From Arabidopsis thaliana (Eukaryota > Streptophyta > Magnoliopsida > Brassicales > Brassicaceae), in assembly GCF_000001735.4 (NCBI RefSeq), contig NC_003076.8, positions 23,935,835 to 23,999,834 on the forward strand: a stretch of 64,000 nt of DNA. Direction: 5' to 3'. The notes under the pieces are model-generated. The model ran no database searches. It was not told where the DNA came from and saw nothing but the letters and a program-made list of their open reading frames with translations. This document shows positions 48,586-60,106 of the stretch, piece after piece. The translations under genes and the position numbers were made by a program. The stretch's first letter is position 1. The number at the start of each line of letters is the position of its first letter.

Positions 48586-50189
48586 TTCTCCAGAAACTGC
48601 AAATCTGGTGGTTCTAAAAATCATAAACAAAAACAAAGAACATTTATATTTATAAGAACTTAAAAAGAAGAATATATGTAGAACAATATGGTTGGTTTTA
48701 TGGTTTAGAAGAAGGAATTACCTCAAATAAAAGATGACAGAAAATAATAGACGTGAGAGAGACGAAGAAGAGAAAATATTTGATGAAGAAAAGAAGAGAA
48801 TGCAGAGTCTCTTTATATAAGATAAGAAACTTCAATGCGTGTGACAAATGAAAACGAATTCTCTAAAAATGAGTATTAATTAAACAATATAGACGACGAG
48901 TACTTTTTCTTAATCTAGTGTATAAATGGTTTCGCTGTCAAAGAGACATATTTTATGATTATAGAAATAGTTATCATGACTCCCGTGGATATGCAATTCT
49001 AAAACAAATGAAATAAAATTGTAATATTAGATACCCCATTATAAAGTCTACGCGTCAATAATTATACATCGTTCTCTTGATCATGTCACGTTTCCATTTC
49101 GATCTAAACTAAAATATATAATAAAGACTTGTTAGATATTCTTGACCAATTTATCTTATATCTTTTCCTTTCTTTTCTAATTAGACTGATGAACGAACCG
49201 TGTGATGCGACAATTATAAGAAGACCTAAATGATAAAATTAAATACCCGATTTTGGTCTTATTTTTGTTGTTTCTTCATATAAATATTTTGGTCTTAAAT
49301 AATGAAGCTAATATATTATTGTAGACGACTCCATAAGCACGGAAGGGTTCAAAACATAAAATATCACAAAAAAATAATGCTACAACATTTCATGAAAAAG
49401 TCAAAATTAGAAAATGTAAGTATATACAAAAGTGTCAAATCATTTTACTTAAATTTAATTTTACACTATGTTATATTTGTTCATTGAGAAGAATCCATTG
49501 ATCTCCTAATCCAAATATTCCGTTAGAAAATATCGATGGAAATTATCGTTCCAAAATATCGTGATAAATTGTGTTTTAACATATTAATCTATGTTGCTGA
49601 CAAAAAAAAAAAATCATTCCTCAAATTTATCTTCTAGTTTTGCATTCTCAAAATTTGCATTTTCTAGTTTCCACAATTTCTAATTGAGAAAATTTGCTTA
49701 CATAGACTGTTTCTTTTCAATAATAGACAAGTAAAAAAGTTACATATTAATTTTTAATTTTTCTCCTAGGAAAATTACCACTTTTTGAAGCGACTTCTCC
49801 TCTTCCAGCGGCTTATACGAACCTGGGCCAAGTGCAACCGGTCGGTTTCAACGGCTAAGATCAGCCGGCGTAAAAAAGTCAACACAATTAGTTGAGCCAA
49901 TTTATAGAACCTTCCTCAATGTTTACAGTTTTGCCCCTGCATAACTTGTCAAAGCCCATTACTTTTTTAAAAGACCTTAAGCTATTCTACATATTACCCC
50001 ACTGGGCCAGTTTCTCTTAGCCCATAGGCCCATTGTTAGTTACCGAACACTGAAGTAAAAGAGGTTCACTTCTCTCTCTTTCTATGTGAAGTTTATCTGT
50101 TTTCCAGTTTCGATTTCGAATCAAATATGAAGCTGAAAGAGTTTTTCTGAATCTTTGTCTTTGTATCCGTTATCTGAATTCTATTCGCC
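48586..50189. other. Back-to-back promoter region (second HAD gene / ICMT-like gene)
   Basis: 48586-48800 is the leader of the minus-strand HAD gene, with TTTATATAAG at about 48811-48820 as its TATA region. 48830-49150 is its promoter, duplicated at 46.4-46.8 kb. The middle is AT-rich with no gene. Upstream of the plus-strand gene, TGGGCC (50003-50008), AGCCCA (50019-50024) and GGCCCA (50027-50032) form a site II cluster typical of plant nuclear genes for organelle or housekeeping proteins. Confidence 0.6.
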
Positions 50190-51380
50190 ATGGAAGCTGT
50201 GCTTCTCTGCTCGAAGCTTGTTCCTAGAGCGGCGTCGTTGGAAGGGAACCAAAAGTTTTCGTTCAGGCATTTGAACAAACACCTTAAGTGCAATTCCCTT
50301 CGTGCTGATTCCAGAGACACTCCGTTGCTCCGAGGTTTTGAAGCGATAAAGAGTCCGTCTATCTGGAGTTGTGCGCCGTTCCCAGTGAGAAAAGGTTCAT
50401 GGGTTCCACCCAGATGCTCGATTTCTAGCTCGACTGTTTCCGATTCCGATAACCCTTTCCTTAGCCAATTTCGAACCTTCTCTTTTGGGTCAATGGTGAA
50501 GAAAGTTCGTGAGTTGAAAGTGAAGCCCATGGATGTTGTGAAGTTAACTCTTTTGCTATCGATTTTGACTGTGGCTGCAAAAAAGACTTTGACTTTGGTC
50601 TTGGACCCATTCTTCTGGATGTATTTTAGCTGGACATGGTTGTTCTGGCCTTGGTTTATCGCTGTGGGTCTTGCGGGTTATGGAATTTACTGTTTCCGTA
50701 AGCATTGGCTTGGCGAAGCCAATGCCTTTGAGCAGCTTGGTATTGTAACTTCAGTCTTCACATGGCTAACACTTGTGCCTCCTGCTTATTTCAATGGTTA
50801 TCTTGAAGGCTGGCCTTATGTGTTCTTCTTGGCGTATCATTACTTCTTTTTCTTCAATGTTAGCGTGAGAAAACGCCTCTATGGAGATTTCTATGCTCGC
50901 ACTCATGATCCCAAATGGGATGTGAACACGCCTCTGTGGTCTCGGATTTTGTTTGGTGTTGGCATCATGGTTGGACATTGGCTTGCAGCTTTTGAAGGGC
51001 CTGAGCTTCACCGATTACCAGGGGGTTGGGCCAATGTAGGGATATGGATTTTGATTGTGATTACAATGCTTATGCATTATGATTCAACGCTATATCTTGC
51101 TAGATATTCTGAAAAGGTTGTTGTTCCAACGGCTGTTGTGCAATTTGGTCCTTATAGATGGGTCAGGCATCCGATATATGCTTCTACGATGCTTCTTTTC
51201 GCTGCATACTGCACTGCTCTGCGTGCGCCTTTGAGTCTGTTGTTTCTTTTAGCGGTTTGTTTGGTTTACTACAACAAGAAGGCAAAGATGGAAGAAGAAT
51301 TGATGGTGGAGAGTTTCGGACAAAGCTATTCGGATTATGCTGATAAGGTTAGGCACAAGTTCATTCCTTTTGTTTACTAG
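50190..51380 (+). CDS. Plastid-targeted ICMT/PEMT-like membrane methyltransferase-family protein, 396 aa
   Basis: This is an intronless frame. The first 80 or so residues (MEAVLLCSKLVPRAASLEGN, then Ser-rich with many Arg and Lys) resemble a chloroplast transit peptide. Several hydrophobic spans follow, for example WTWLFWPWFIAVGLAGYGIY, VGIMVGHWLAAF and WILIVITMLMHY. The C-terminal region carries the isoprenylcysteine methyltransferase / NnrU / PEMT-type signature: QFGPYRWVRHPIYAS at about 318-332, then hydrophobic LLFLLAVCLVYY, the acidic-basic KKAKMEEELM, and FGQSYSDYADKVRHKFIPF. In true ICMTs the R-HP-Y and EE elements form the SAM site, acting on prenylated CAAX proteins at the ER. A plastid relative must use another substrate, which is unknown. 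By order it is AT5G59500. The start has a Met context of CGCCATGG. Confidence 0.87.
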   Translation: MEAVLLCSKLVPRAASLEGNQKFSFRHLNKHLKCNSLRADSRDTPLLRGFEAIKSPSIWSCAPFPVRKGSWVPPRCSISSSTVSDSDNPFLSQFRTFSFGSMVKKVRELKVKPMDVVKLTLLLSILTVAAKKTLTLVLDPFFWMYFSWTWLFWPWFIAVGLAGYGIYCFRKHWLGEANAFEQLGIVTSVFTWLTLVPPAYFNGYLEGWPYVFFLAYHYFFFFNVSVRKRLYGDFYARTHDPKWDVNTPLWSRILFGVGIMVGHWLAAFEGPELHRLPGGWANVGIWILIVITMLMHYDSTLYLARYSEKVVVPTAVVQFGPYRWVRHPIYASTMLLFAAYCTALRAPLSLLFLLAVCLVYYNKKAKMEEELMVESFGQSYSDYADKVRHKFIPFVY

Positions 51381-52632
51381 TAGTGGTATAGAGGAACCTG
51401 TGTTGTGTCTAATTTTCTGGTATCTATCAGCCAAAGATGTATGAATGAAGATGAGTTCTCATTTTTATTGGAATGTTAGGCTTGTGAAAAGGATATGCTT
51501 TTATGCTATTCATGGTTCTCTTAAATTCTATTTCAAGTTATTTTTCCATCAAGTATTAACTAGTAATATTAGTTTAAAGTTCAACTCTTTGGGTTAGCAC
51601 GAATCTGAAAATTGATTGGCTGTTATGAAAACCAAACTTCACATCATCTTGATTGCTTGTAGCTGTAGCTAATGAGTGTGAAGTTATTTCCTAACACATA
51701 TTATGATTGAGTGCTTTATAGTATTAGTGCCTTATCTTTTGTCCTTTGATGACTATCCATCTTTGCTGTTGCAAAATTAACCGTGATTTGCTGCATTCGT
51801 TTTCTTTTTTCTTGATGCTTTTAATTGGGTACATGTGACCCTAATTTTCTAAATCTTCTGATCTTAACTGATTCCCTGACTTAAAGTATATGAACACCTC
51901 CAGTTAAAAACTAAAGCTGCCTGCTTTCTGAGTGTTTAGTAGCCTTTACACGTAAGAAACCGCACAGGGAACAATCTTAATCATGATTAATTTAAATAAA
52001 GTGACATTTCTAATCTAATAATTTTCATAATCCCACTTCCTCCATACTAATCAATCATGTTTAGTTTAATAAAATTCCTCTATTCTGATAAAACTTTCTT
52101 TTATCGTCCATTGCATTTGCAACCCATTATCTAACTCCACCTGGAAATGTTTCTTTAATTGACTTCTTCATGGTACTTTGGAGAGAAAAGGTTTTACGGT
52201 TTGTGTATAAAAGACTTGCAATCTTGAGATATGTCATATTGAGAACTCTTTAGCCTTTGGCTTCTGTTCCTGACACTTGTATAGTGAAGTGGGCTTGTGT
52301 TATATAGATGGGATCTCTCTCTTTATTTAAAAGTCAATTAGAGATCTTGATGCTACTTCTGTCCCTTTCCAAGTGATTTTACGTCGACCAACTAGCTTTT
52401 TTCATATGAGTGTATATATTCATGTACCTATCTCTCTCAATTGCTTCTCACCAAAATCATCTTGCTGATTCATTTGCTGTCTGAATCCTCTTGCTTTCCT
52501 CTTTGCTTTTTCATTTGTTGATTTAAACCATGGGAGTTCCCAACTTTAGACCTCGAAACCGATAAGGATCTTTCTCTGCGGTTGAAATAGCTAGGTTCTC
52601 GATGAATAGGCTAGCCTTTGGTGGATGTTATC
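51381..52632. other. ICMT-like 3' flank and MIR172e promoter/primary-transcript 5' part
   Basis: No protein gene is seen. The 3' UTR of the upstream gene runs to about 51530. The later part, rich in CT and TCTCTC tracts from about 52300, is the likely promoter and 5' end of the primary miR172e transcript. A TATA-like TATATAG lies near 52301. Confidence 0.5.
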
Positions 52633-52768
52633 AGCCAGTAGTCGCAGATGCAGCACCATTAAGATTCACAAGAGATGTGGTTCCCTTTGCTTTCGCCTCT
52701 CGATCCGCAGAAAAGGGTTCCTTATCGAGTGGGAATCTTGATGATGCTGCATCAGCAAATACATGGCT
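52633..52768 (+). ncRNA. MIR172E: MIR172e precursor hairpin
   Basis: The mature miRNA GGAATCTTGATGATGCTGCAT lies at 52732-52752 on the 3' arm. The star GCAGCACCATTAAGATTCAC lies at 52650-52669 on the 5' arm. The arms pair nearly fully, and pairing extends below the duplex to AGCC (52633-52636) with GGCT (52765-52768). The miRNA is a 21-mer of the miR172 family with the 5' GGAAUC form that marks miR172e. miR172 represses AP2 and the TOE/SMZ/SNZ AP2-like factors, promoting the adult phase, flowering and floral patterning. Several miR172 loci are transcribed under SPL control; I did not verify a GTAC site as functional here. The open frame over this region (52602-52889) is not a protein gene. 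By memory it is AT5G59505. Confidence 0.96.
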
Positions 52769-54254
52769 ACTCTTGTCACTTCTTTTTTGTCATTCTCTAG
52801 TGAAGAGAGTAATGATGTCTTGGAGATCTTACACAAAAACACAAGGTAAAGTCTCTTTTCTTGTTTTCTGTCTCTTGGCAATATCTTGATCATGCACATG
52901 CTGTGAAATATCTGTAAGTTTATGGTGTTTCTATTTTGCTTTTGTTATTGGCAAAAACATTCACATGTGGAAGGATCCCACATATGCTTTAAAACCCCAA
53001 ACAAGATTGTAACAACTGTATTTAAAATAAATAGACTATGATAAGTTTCTAAGATGAATGTGAAATAGTGAGAACTCAGAAGTGAGAAGTCTCTTGTGGC
53101 TATGGTTTGTGGGAACTCACATGGTCACATGTGAGAATGGTCCATAAGTGTTTGTTGGTCAATTCCTTGCCTTTGGTCCCAAGGTTTATTGTGTATTTAT
53201 ATAGTTTCATTGACCGAGGAAGAAAAACTAAACATTTCTTCCACATGGATCATATGAATCTCGAGACACATTTTCCTTGTTAAAAAATACCTTGGTTAGG
53301 GGAGAAATTAATGTATAATTGCAAATAATCAAATATTGCTGAAAGTTTGTTTGAGAAAAATGTATTAAATTTACAAAATTTACATAAATTGGTGGGTCTA
53401 TTGTGCAATTGAGTATATAAAAGTAAATTCAAATTTTACTTGCTATTTGTTTACATTTCTATATTTTTGTTAGTGACATTTCTTTGGCTAATCGTACACT
53501 AATGGTCCCAACTCCTGATAACATATTATATATATTTTTATATATATTTAGTCTGGCATTTGTAAGCTTTTTAACAAGTAAACAACGATGGCAGAGAAAA
53601 ATAAGTAGTGACGTCGATGACAAATAGTTTAATAAAAGCTTCTGTGCTTTGCTATTTCTTTATATGAAAATCTAGCCCGATAAACAATAATTAATCTCTC
53701 GATAATATGATATGCCATGTTACTTCTGAAAATAAAATAAACGTATAATATGTTTGAATTTATGTCAAGTCTCCACATATCATATTAGTTTCCCGTAATT
53801 CATCCGCAATTTGCAAACATTTAACCTAATAATTGTGAACTATTTTCGTTGTATCACCAGTCGAATTTAAATCTAGTCTAGTAATATTTACACTATAATG
53901 ACAAACAAAAACAAACTAACAAATCATTAATTAATAATGTCATCGCTTATGTATCTAACTCGGAAACTATAGACGATATTATCATAACTTATATATGTTC
54001 GGTATTTTATAGTAGTACTGAATAAAACAACAATATTTAACTTTACCGACTTTTTAAAAGACATTATTTCCACGAATGGCCTTAAAAGCTTTGACCTATT
54101 TCATTCCATACGCTCTATTATCTCTTTAGTTCCGTCTTCAATTCAAACATCAAACAAACACACACACACATATATATTTTCTATACATTCATGTAGTACA
54201 TCTATATAAGAGAGAGTTTGGATCAAAAGAACTTAAAACATCCACTCTTGATTC
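52769..54254. other. MIR172e 3' part and RTFL5 promoter
   Basis: The first few hundred bases probably hold the 3' part of the primary miRNA transcript. The rest is AT-rich, with no gene. A CA/TA microsatellite at about 54158-54178 precedes the RTFL5 leader. Confidence 0.5.
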
Positions 54255-54689
54255 ATGGATGATGAAAATTTGTGGAAAGTTGTGAAGAAAGATTCCATCT
54301 TCGAAACGACTCATTTCTCTTCAAAACCTGTTTTTACACGAAGCTTCTCAACAAAAACTTCTTCTTCTTCTTCAAAACCCGTTTTCACAAGAAGTTTCTC
54401 AACTAAACCCACTTCGTATTCTTCATCAGAGCCCATCTTTAGACGGAGTTTCTCTGCAAAACCCACTTCTTCGAAATCTCCGTTTCTATCTAGAAGCGGT
54501 TCCACGAAATGCCCTGTTGATACATCTTCTACTTCCAAGTGTTCCATCTCTCGGAGCTTGTCTCAGAAAGGAGCTTCGGTGACCCGAAAGTGTCGTAATA
54601 TGGCCAAGGAACACAAGTCTCGGTTTTACATCATGAAACGTTGCGTTCTGATGCTCGTTTGTTGGCACAAACATGCCTGTGATTCGTGA
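54255..54689 (+). CDS. RTFL5: ROTUNDIFOLIA-like/DEVIL small protein, 144 aa
   Basis: This is a small intronless frame. The C-terminal RTF/DVL domain is clear at about residues 110-140: TRKCRNMAKEHKSRFYIMKR then CVLMLVCWHKHA. This segment alone is active in the family, restricting polar cell proliferation and leaf or silique shape when overproduced, and it associates with the plasma membrane. The N-terminal extension is unusual in being made of imperfect repeats of about 16 residues: SKPVFTRSFSTK, SKPVFTRSFSTK, SEPIFRRSFSAK, KSPFLSRSGSTK and a weaker KCSISRSLSQK. They are Ser-rich and basic, resembling repeated kinase sites. Length and order fit RTFL5 (DVL18), AT5G59510. A TATATAA-type box lies about 50-90 bp upstream of the ATG. 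Confidence 0.93.
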   Translation: MDDENLWKVVKKDSIFETTHFSSKPVFTRSFSTKTSSSSSKPVFTRSFSTKPTSYSSSEPIFRRSFSAKPTSSKSPFLSRSGSTKCPVDTSSTSKCSISRSLSQKGASVTRKCRNMAKEHKSRFYIMKRCVLMLVCWHKHACDS

Positions 54690-54795
54690 AGAAAGATGCA
54701 TAATTAGGTTATTTAATTACAGATTCACTCTTTTTTTCTTATTTTTTTACCCATCTGTTAATTTTTTTCCTTAAGTTTTCTGTATTAATGATATA

Positions 54796-54961
54796 CTCCC
54801 TCCATCTCTTAAATTAAATGTATTTTTGTTTTATTTATTTATTTTACAAAGTGATGTTTTACATTTTCAAAACAAATAGAAAGAAAAAAAATCAAATTTA
54901 CTCATGTCAGATGTAATGTATATACAGTCTAAGATAACATTTAATTTGAAATGGAAAATAG
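54796..54961. mobile_element. Stowaway-like MITE remnant
   Basis: The left end, after TA at 54794-54795, is CTCCCTCCATCTCTTAAATT, a typical Stowaway (Tc1/mariner MITE) terminus starting CTCCCTCC. The right end, ACATTTAATTTGAAATGG and onward to 54961, is its diverged inverted copy: ACATTTAATTT is exact and the outer part decayed. Size about 166 bp, non-coding and AT-rich, as expected for a non-autonomous element. It inserted in the RTFL5 3' flank and must be old, given the right-end divergence. Confidence 0.6.
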
Positions 54962-55612
54962 AATTTTATTGAATCACATTTGTATCTCTACTCATGATAT
55001 ATTGTAATGTACAAAGTGTCCTGGAATTTAGTTTTGTCCAGATATATTTTCACACTCTAGTTTGTTTTTCTTAAGTAGTTTCTTTGATTAAAATGGTTGG
55101 ATACTCTTGTATTGAAGTTAGAGAGATTCCCTCTGAAACATTGGGAAATTAAAAGACATAAACAAAACTGTACGAGTGTTCCAGTTCCACCGTTCGCATT
55201 TATATGTGTCGGTTCATATCACAAATAAAGTACTATCCTTAGATATAAAACTACAATATGCAAATTGTTGGAAAAAAGAGAATCTATCGGCAAATTAAAA
55301 CCGCATTGTTGGGCTTGGCATATCTGTAATGGACCCTTAAGAAGAAATCATATGGGATAATAAATCTATTGTGCATGAGTCGAATCTAATTGTTCTAGCA
55401 CATAACTTAGATGAATTTACGTAGCCTATGTGGTGGCTTGGTGGCTCATCACATTCATATATCAACATCGTATACATAAATGTTTACATTCTTTTTTGAC
55501 AACTGTTACATTGAATTGTGAAATTCTGCAAAATTAATAAAAACGAAGAACATGAACAAAGGGATTGGGAAAAAAAAACTAATTATTGAAACTAAGTATA
55601 TATCACCAAAAA
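54962..55612. other. Convergent spacer between RTFL5 and ZIP2
   Basis: No gene is seen. The last part, up to 55612, is the 3' flank of the minus-strand ZIP2. Confidence 0.5.
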
Positions 55613-56928
55613 TCAATCCCAAATCATTACAACAGAGAGCAAAGCAACACCGAGGAAGACGGCAATAAACTTGTAGATTGGCTTGTCGAAGTAACATTCC
55701 TCACGAGGCTTATACCCTTTTGAGATGAGATGGTTAACCGCAACGTACACAAAAACTCCACACGCAAGGCCCATAGAGATCGCGTAGGTCCAGTCACCAC
55801 CAGCTCCTTGGCTAGTGGCATTGATTCCTATGCCAATCCCGACACCTATGGGACTCGATATCCCAAAGGCGAAGGAGTAGACGACAGTGAGGAAGAATGG
55901 ACGTTTAGGGATTAGCTTGAGAAGAGCTATTCCCATTGCTACGGCCGCAAAGACCTTGTGCAACGATATTGTCCATAGGTTTCTCCAAGCGTCGCTTTTA
56001 GTGTCTGACCAAAATATTCATTACAAAACGTTACTAAAGAATCATGTTTTAATATGCATCATGAACTGGCTCCAACTATACAATCAATAACAAGTGCTTT
56101 TGATTTCCACTGTTCAAGGACCAAAACCTAAATAAAACGAGTAGATTACCTAAAGTCACATAAAATGAATGATGAACTACGTCTAAAACAATTCCATCTA
56201 GATTAACTACTTGATTATTTTGCAAAAAAGCAATTAGGGTTTATCATTGATAGTTTACCTGAGAGACCAATGGCGATTCCCTCAAAGATGGAGTGAAAAC
56301 AAAGAGCAAAAATCAGCAAAGCTGTGTCTCCAAATCCACTAGTTCGTATAAGCGCTTGACTCACATCAACACCACTCTTTATCTCACGACGTCCTTCCTC
56401 TTTCACTGCCACGTCATCATCCTCCCTCGACTCTCCGACGCTAGCTCCGACGTGGTTGTTATTACTCCCAGCCGCTACAAACGCAACCGCCACATCTGCC
56501 AGCATTGTAAGGCAATATCCAGCGGCTGCTAACATGAAGGCGTAAGGATACTCTTTGTGTTTTAACCCTCGGAAAGTCTCGTTAGCGTCGCTGAGGAAAT
56601 GGATTAGAGCGGTCGCGAGGAATATACCACCGGAGAATTGAGTTCCGAGGAGGAGAAACGACTCGTTCCATCGGTAAAAGTAAGGTGAAACTCCGGCTAA
56701 GAATGTGCTAAAGAAGAGTATTATAATACAGTAGATCTTCACAAGCACCAAGCTTTTCGATCGGAGATTCACGACGGTGGTTGTTCCGGTGGCCGGAGGT
56801 GGCTGGTTGGTCTCCTCTTCTTCGTCGCCGTCGTCTATGCCGCCGTGAGCTAGGATCAAGGAGAAACAGAGGAAAATAATAGAGAGGAAGAAGAGAGTTG
56901 ACTTTAGGGTTTTGGAAGACAAAGCCAT
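55613..56928 (-). CDS. ZIP2: ZIP-family zinc/manganese transporter, 353 aa
   Basis: Two minus-strand exons, 56928-56259 and 56004-55613, join in frame to 353 codons. An N-terminal signal sequence ([18 protein letters not shown]) is followed by eight spans. Metal-site residues are present in TM4 ([12 protein letters not shown]) and TM5 ([14 protein letters not shown]). The cytosolic loop between TM3 and TM4, usually His-rich in ZIPs, here has almost no histidine ([17 protein letters not shown]), a known feature of the ZIP2 branch. The protein ends with SVVMIWD. ZIP2 moves Zn and Mn across the plasma membrane and is expressed mainly in root stele. Length and order fit AT5G59520. Confidence 0.94.
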
Positions 56929-58599
56929 TTTAGTTATTGTTTGTTTGTGTTGTGCTTTTTCTTCACTTCATGAACATTATTAGTGTAATGTTTATATATT
57001 TTGGTGTTTGTAGTACAGTGTTGACTTTCTTGTTGGAGATTTGCTGTGACAAGTACAACGGTAAAGTAATTGGGAAGTTGTACTACAAAAAGTACATACA
57101 ATGTAAATAAGTTAATAACTAAATCGCCGGCGACCAAAGGAGCTGATTCTTTGTGAAACGCCCTGTACCGGATACAATTATCCCCTATGATTAGAGTCAG
57201 AACGTTGACAAAATTTGTAATATTAAAATGATACTTTGTTTCCTTCTTAAGAATTTTTTCTTTTTGTCTAGTGAATTATAGAGATTACATCCATAAACTT
57301 TTCAGACCGGACTATTTGTTGATGGTGCAAAACATTAAACCGAAGAGGAATAGAAGTTTCAAGATCTAAACCTTTTTCAACGTTAGTTTATTTTGATTTA
57401 AATGGCAGGAAATTTCTATTTTTGGAAAACGTTTTGAGAAATAGAAACTTTCTGAAACGTGACAAAAAGAATACTAAGACAAATAGAAATTCCTTTGAAA
57501 GAATTTACTTTTCAAATTTTCGGTAGAATATTGTCAAATCAAATTGTTTCCGTATTAACTTTGCCTTTAATACCAAAAATATTGGATATTTTCATTTCGA
57601 TTCCTATGGCTACGAAATAGGCAGAGTGAATATACTGTACTGTATACCTCTTTTTTTGTCATCAATGTATATTTTTATATCTTTAACGAAATTTTGTAGA
57701 GTTGAGCAATTGATGATATAGCCAATATAATTACTTAATTAGTACCACACTACCACGTATAGAAAAATCATTTCATTTTAAATGAGTGCATGATTGTCAT
57801 ATAAGTTAATTATTTACGCTCTACGATGTAATTCAACAAATTATAAAAAAATGAAATTTTTTGTTTATACAAGATCCATTTAGTCATTAAGTAGACCGAT
57901 CATATGCGTTATAAAACATATGATGTTAGGTCGAAGGTATAGAATTTTCGGTCTAATTCACATCTTGCATATCGAGACCGTGCCTGTCCTGTGAGCTTTG
58001 ATTATCTATGACATTTAAAATGTTGTAAACATTCAAATAATCCAGTGGTGATGGAGGGCATGACGAATCTGCGCATAATGACAGCTATCTCAATATACTT
58101 TTATATATATACACATTGACTAAGTAGACTTCTTTTAAATTTATATGTTATTGAAAGAATTATCCATGTATATATATAATTTAATATGGATGTTGGATAG
58201 TATTCAAGTAGAAGTCAACAATTTTGTTACTTCTCCTTCTCCATTCCATATATATGAATCAGCAATTTTAAAATTGGTATCGTGTACTCTTGATGCTGAT
58301 GAAAATTAACCTTTTAAATTGAAGAAGAGGTAATAGCTAGTTAAATAAACTTTGAATCATTATATCAAATGAATGTTAAACGTTCACTGATATTCTGATA
58401 CATGTGGCTAAGAAAGATTCAAATACAGAGTAGCTTAACACATAAACATAACAAACACATTATTTCTTCTTATTTTTGGTACATTGGTTTAACTGTTGCA
58501 GAGCCAAGAACAGAGTAGCTAGCTGAAGCGAGAAACACACCAATATAGAGATGGTAGAAATATCTTACAAACACACAAGAGCCAATAAACTTGTCTTTT
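56929..58599. other. ZIP2 promoter and 3' flank of the first oxygenase gene
   Basis: No gene is seen. Between 57400 and 57510 there are imperfect inverted words (GGAAATTTCTATTT and AAATAGAAATTCC), possibly a decayed foldback. 58417-58600 is the 3' flank of the oxygenase gene and is similar to 60283-60458, the 3' flank of its tandem copy. Confidence 0.5.
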
Positions 58600-59881
58600 T
58601 CATATTCTGAAATTTGACAGATGCGATGTTCCATCAAGACCTTTCTTAAAGTATCCTTCTGAGTATTCTCTCAAGGTTGTGTCTCTGTATTTTGGAGGGT
58701 TTTCTTCAGACACAAGCTCTTTCATCGGTCCATAAACTGTTGAATTCTCACGTATACTTGAGCTGAAAAAGCTCGCTACAGAAATCCGTGGGCCTCGTGT
58801 ATTCGCTAGTACCCTATGCTCTACACTTATAAACTTATCGTTGGTTATCAGCTGCAAAATCAAAGCAACATATATAAGCAAAAGACATTTAATTTTCAAG
58901 GTATCTGTTTTTTTCTTTTTCTTTTCAGATTGTTACTGTACCTGCAAGAAATCTCCGACGTTGACTACCAGAGCTCCAGGAAGAGGAGAGACATCGACCC
59001 AAGAGTCTTGATGAAGAATTTGAAGACCACCAATGTTGTCTTGAAGAAGAACTGTGAGGAAAGAGTTGTCTGAGTGTTTACTTATTCCTAAAGTTAGGTC
59101 AGGTTGTGGACAAGGTGGATAATAATGGCAGATCATAAGCAAACTCTTCAAGCAATCCATGCTCTTAAGGATCTCAGATTTCAAACCTAGTGCTTCTGAG
59201 AGAAGCTCAAAGAGCAAATCACCTAAGCTCAGTACATGCTTTGAGTATTCAATCATAGCATCCCTGAGTCAAATCAATACTGTTAGAAATTAATCACTCT
59301 AATACTTGATTGTTTCCGAGTAAAAAAAGAACAAAGAAAAGCTAAGACTATTTTCGTTACCTGCAAGTCTCAGGGAGCTCCTCAGGAGTTGGAGGATCAG
59401 GAGCCATGTAACAAGAGATAGAATCTCTCCAAGTAAGAGACGGCGAAGAACTATATAGATCGAAATTACTACTGTATGCAAATTTGTTCTTGGTGAAATC
59501 AAGCGAGTAGTATGATTTCTTGACCTCAGGATCTTCTTCCTCGTGAAACCTACGAACCCCATCTTTAATCTCTTCAAGAACGTTTAAAGGAACACCATGA
59601 TTAATCACCTGGAAGAATCCCCAATTCTCCACCGCATATTTGACTTTCTCCACGATGGCTTCACGTGAGGGTGTGTCCACGTTGACGCTTGCAAAGTCGA
59701 TGGTAGGGATCTCTAGGTCTGAAACAGAGCGTTTCTTGTCTGGTAAGGTATCTTGAGGGACGTGGAAAATTCGAGGGATCTCGGTGATTTTAGCATCGAT
59801 GAGCCCTTTAACACCTTCTTTTGTATTGTCGAAAGCTTTGCGCTCGATGTAACGATCGAATTCGACAGAGTTTTTGGCCAT
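58600..59881 (-). CDS. 2-oxoglutarate/Fe(II) oxygenase, ACC-oxidase homolog, 364 aa
   Basis: Three minus-strand exons, 59881-59361, 59263-58942 and 58851-58600, join in frame to 364 residues. The N-terminal DIOX_N region ([24 protein letters not shown]) leads into the jelly-roll core. The iron triad is H237 and D239 (KHSD) and H293 (VEHRVLA). The 2-oxoglutarate-binding R303 and S305 ([10 protein letters not shown]) confirm an ordinary 2OG oxygenase, not a true ACC oxidase. The family is annotated as 1-aminocyclopropane-1-carboxylate oxidase homologs; by order this is AT5G59530 (homolog 11, from memory). It hydroxylates or desaturates a small metabolite that remains unknown. It is a tandem duplicate of the gene at 60459-61742 with the same intron phases. 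Confidence 0.92.
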
Positions 59882-60106
59882 TTTACTGTTTCTTACCTCC
59901 TTCTAAGGAACAGCAAAATGAAGATAAAAAGGACGACTGAGAATAGACGGTTGTTGATTCTGACCGGAACTAATGTTGTCTCTTTCTCTCTTTCACACTG
60001 ACTTTAATGAGTTGTCGTAATTGAATTTTTCTTCGCCACTTTTGTTTTATTAAGGACTGATTAGTTTTTAATTACGCATATAACCCTGTAAATAGTGATA
60101 ACAGTG

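Noticed and set aside
52602-52889. 95-codon frame at MIR172e as a protein gene
   Set aside because: It spans the miRNA hairpin, has no domain, and the base-paired arms explain the sequence constraint.
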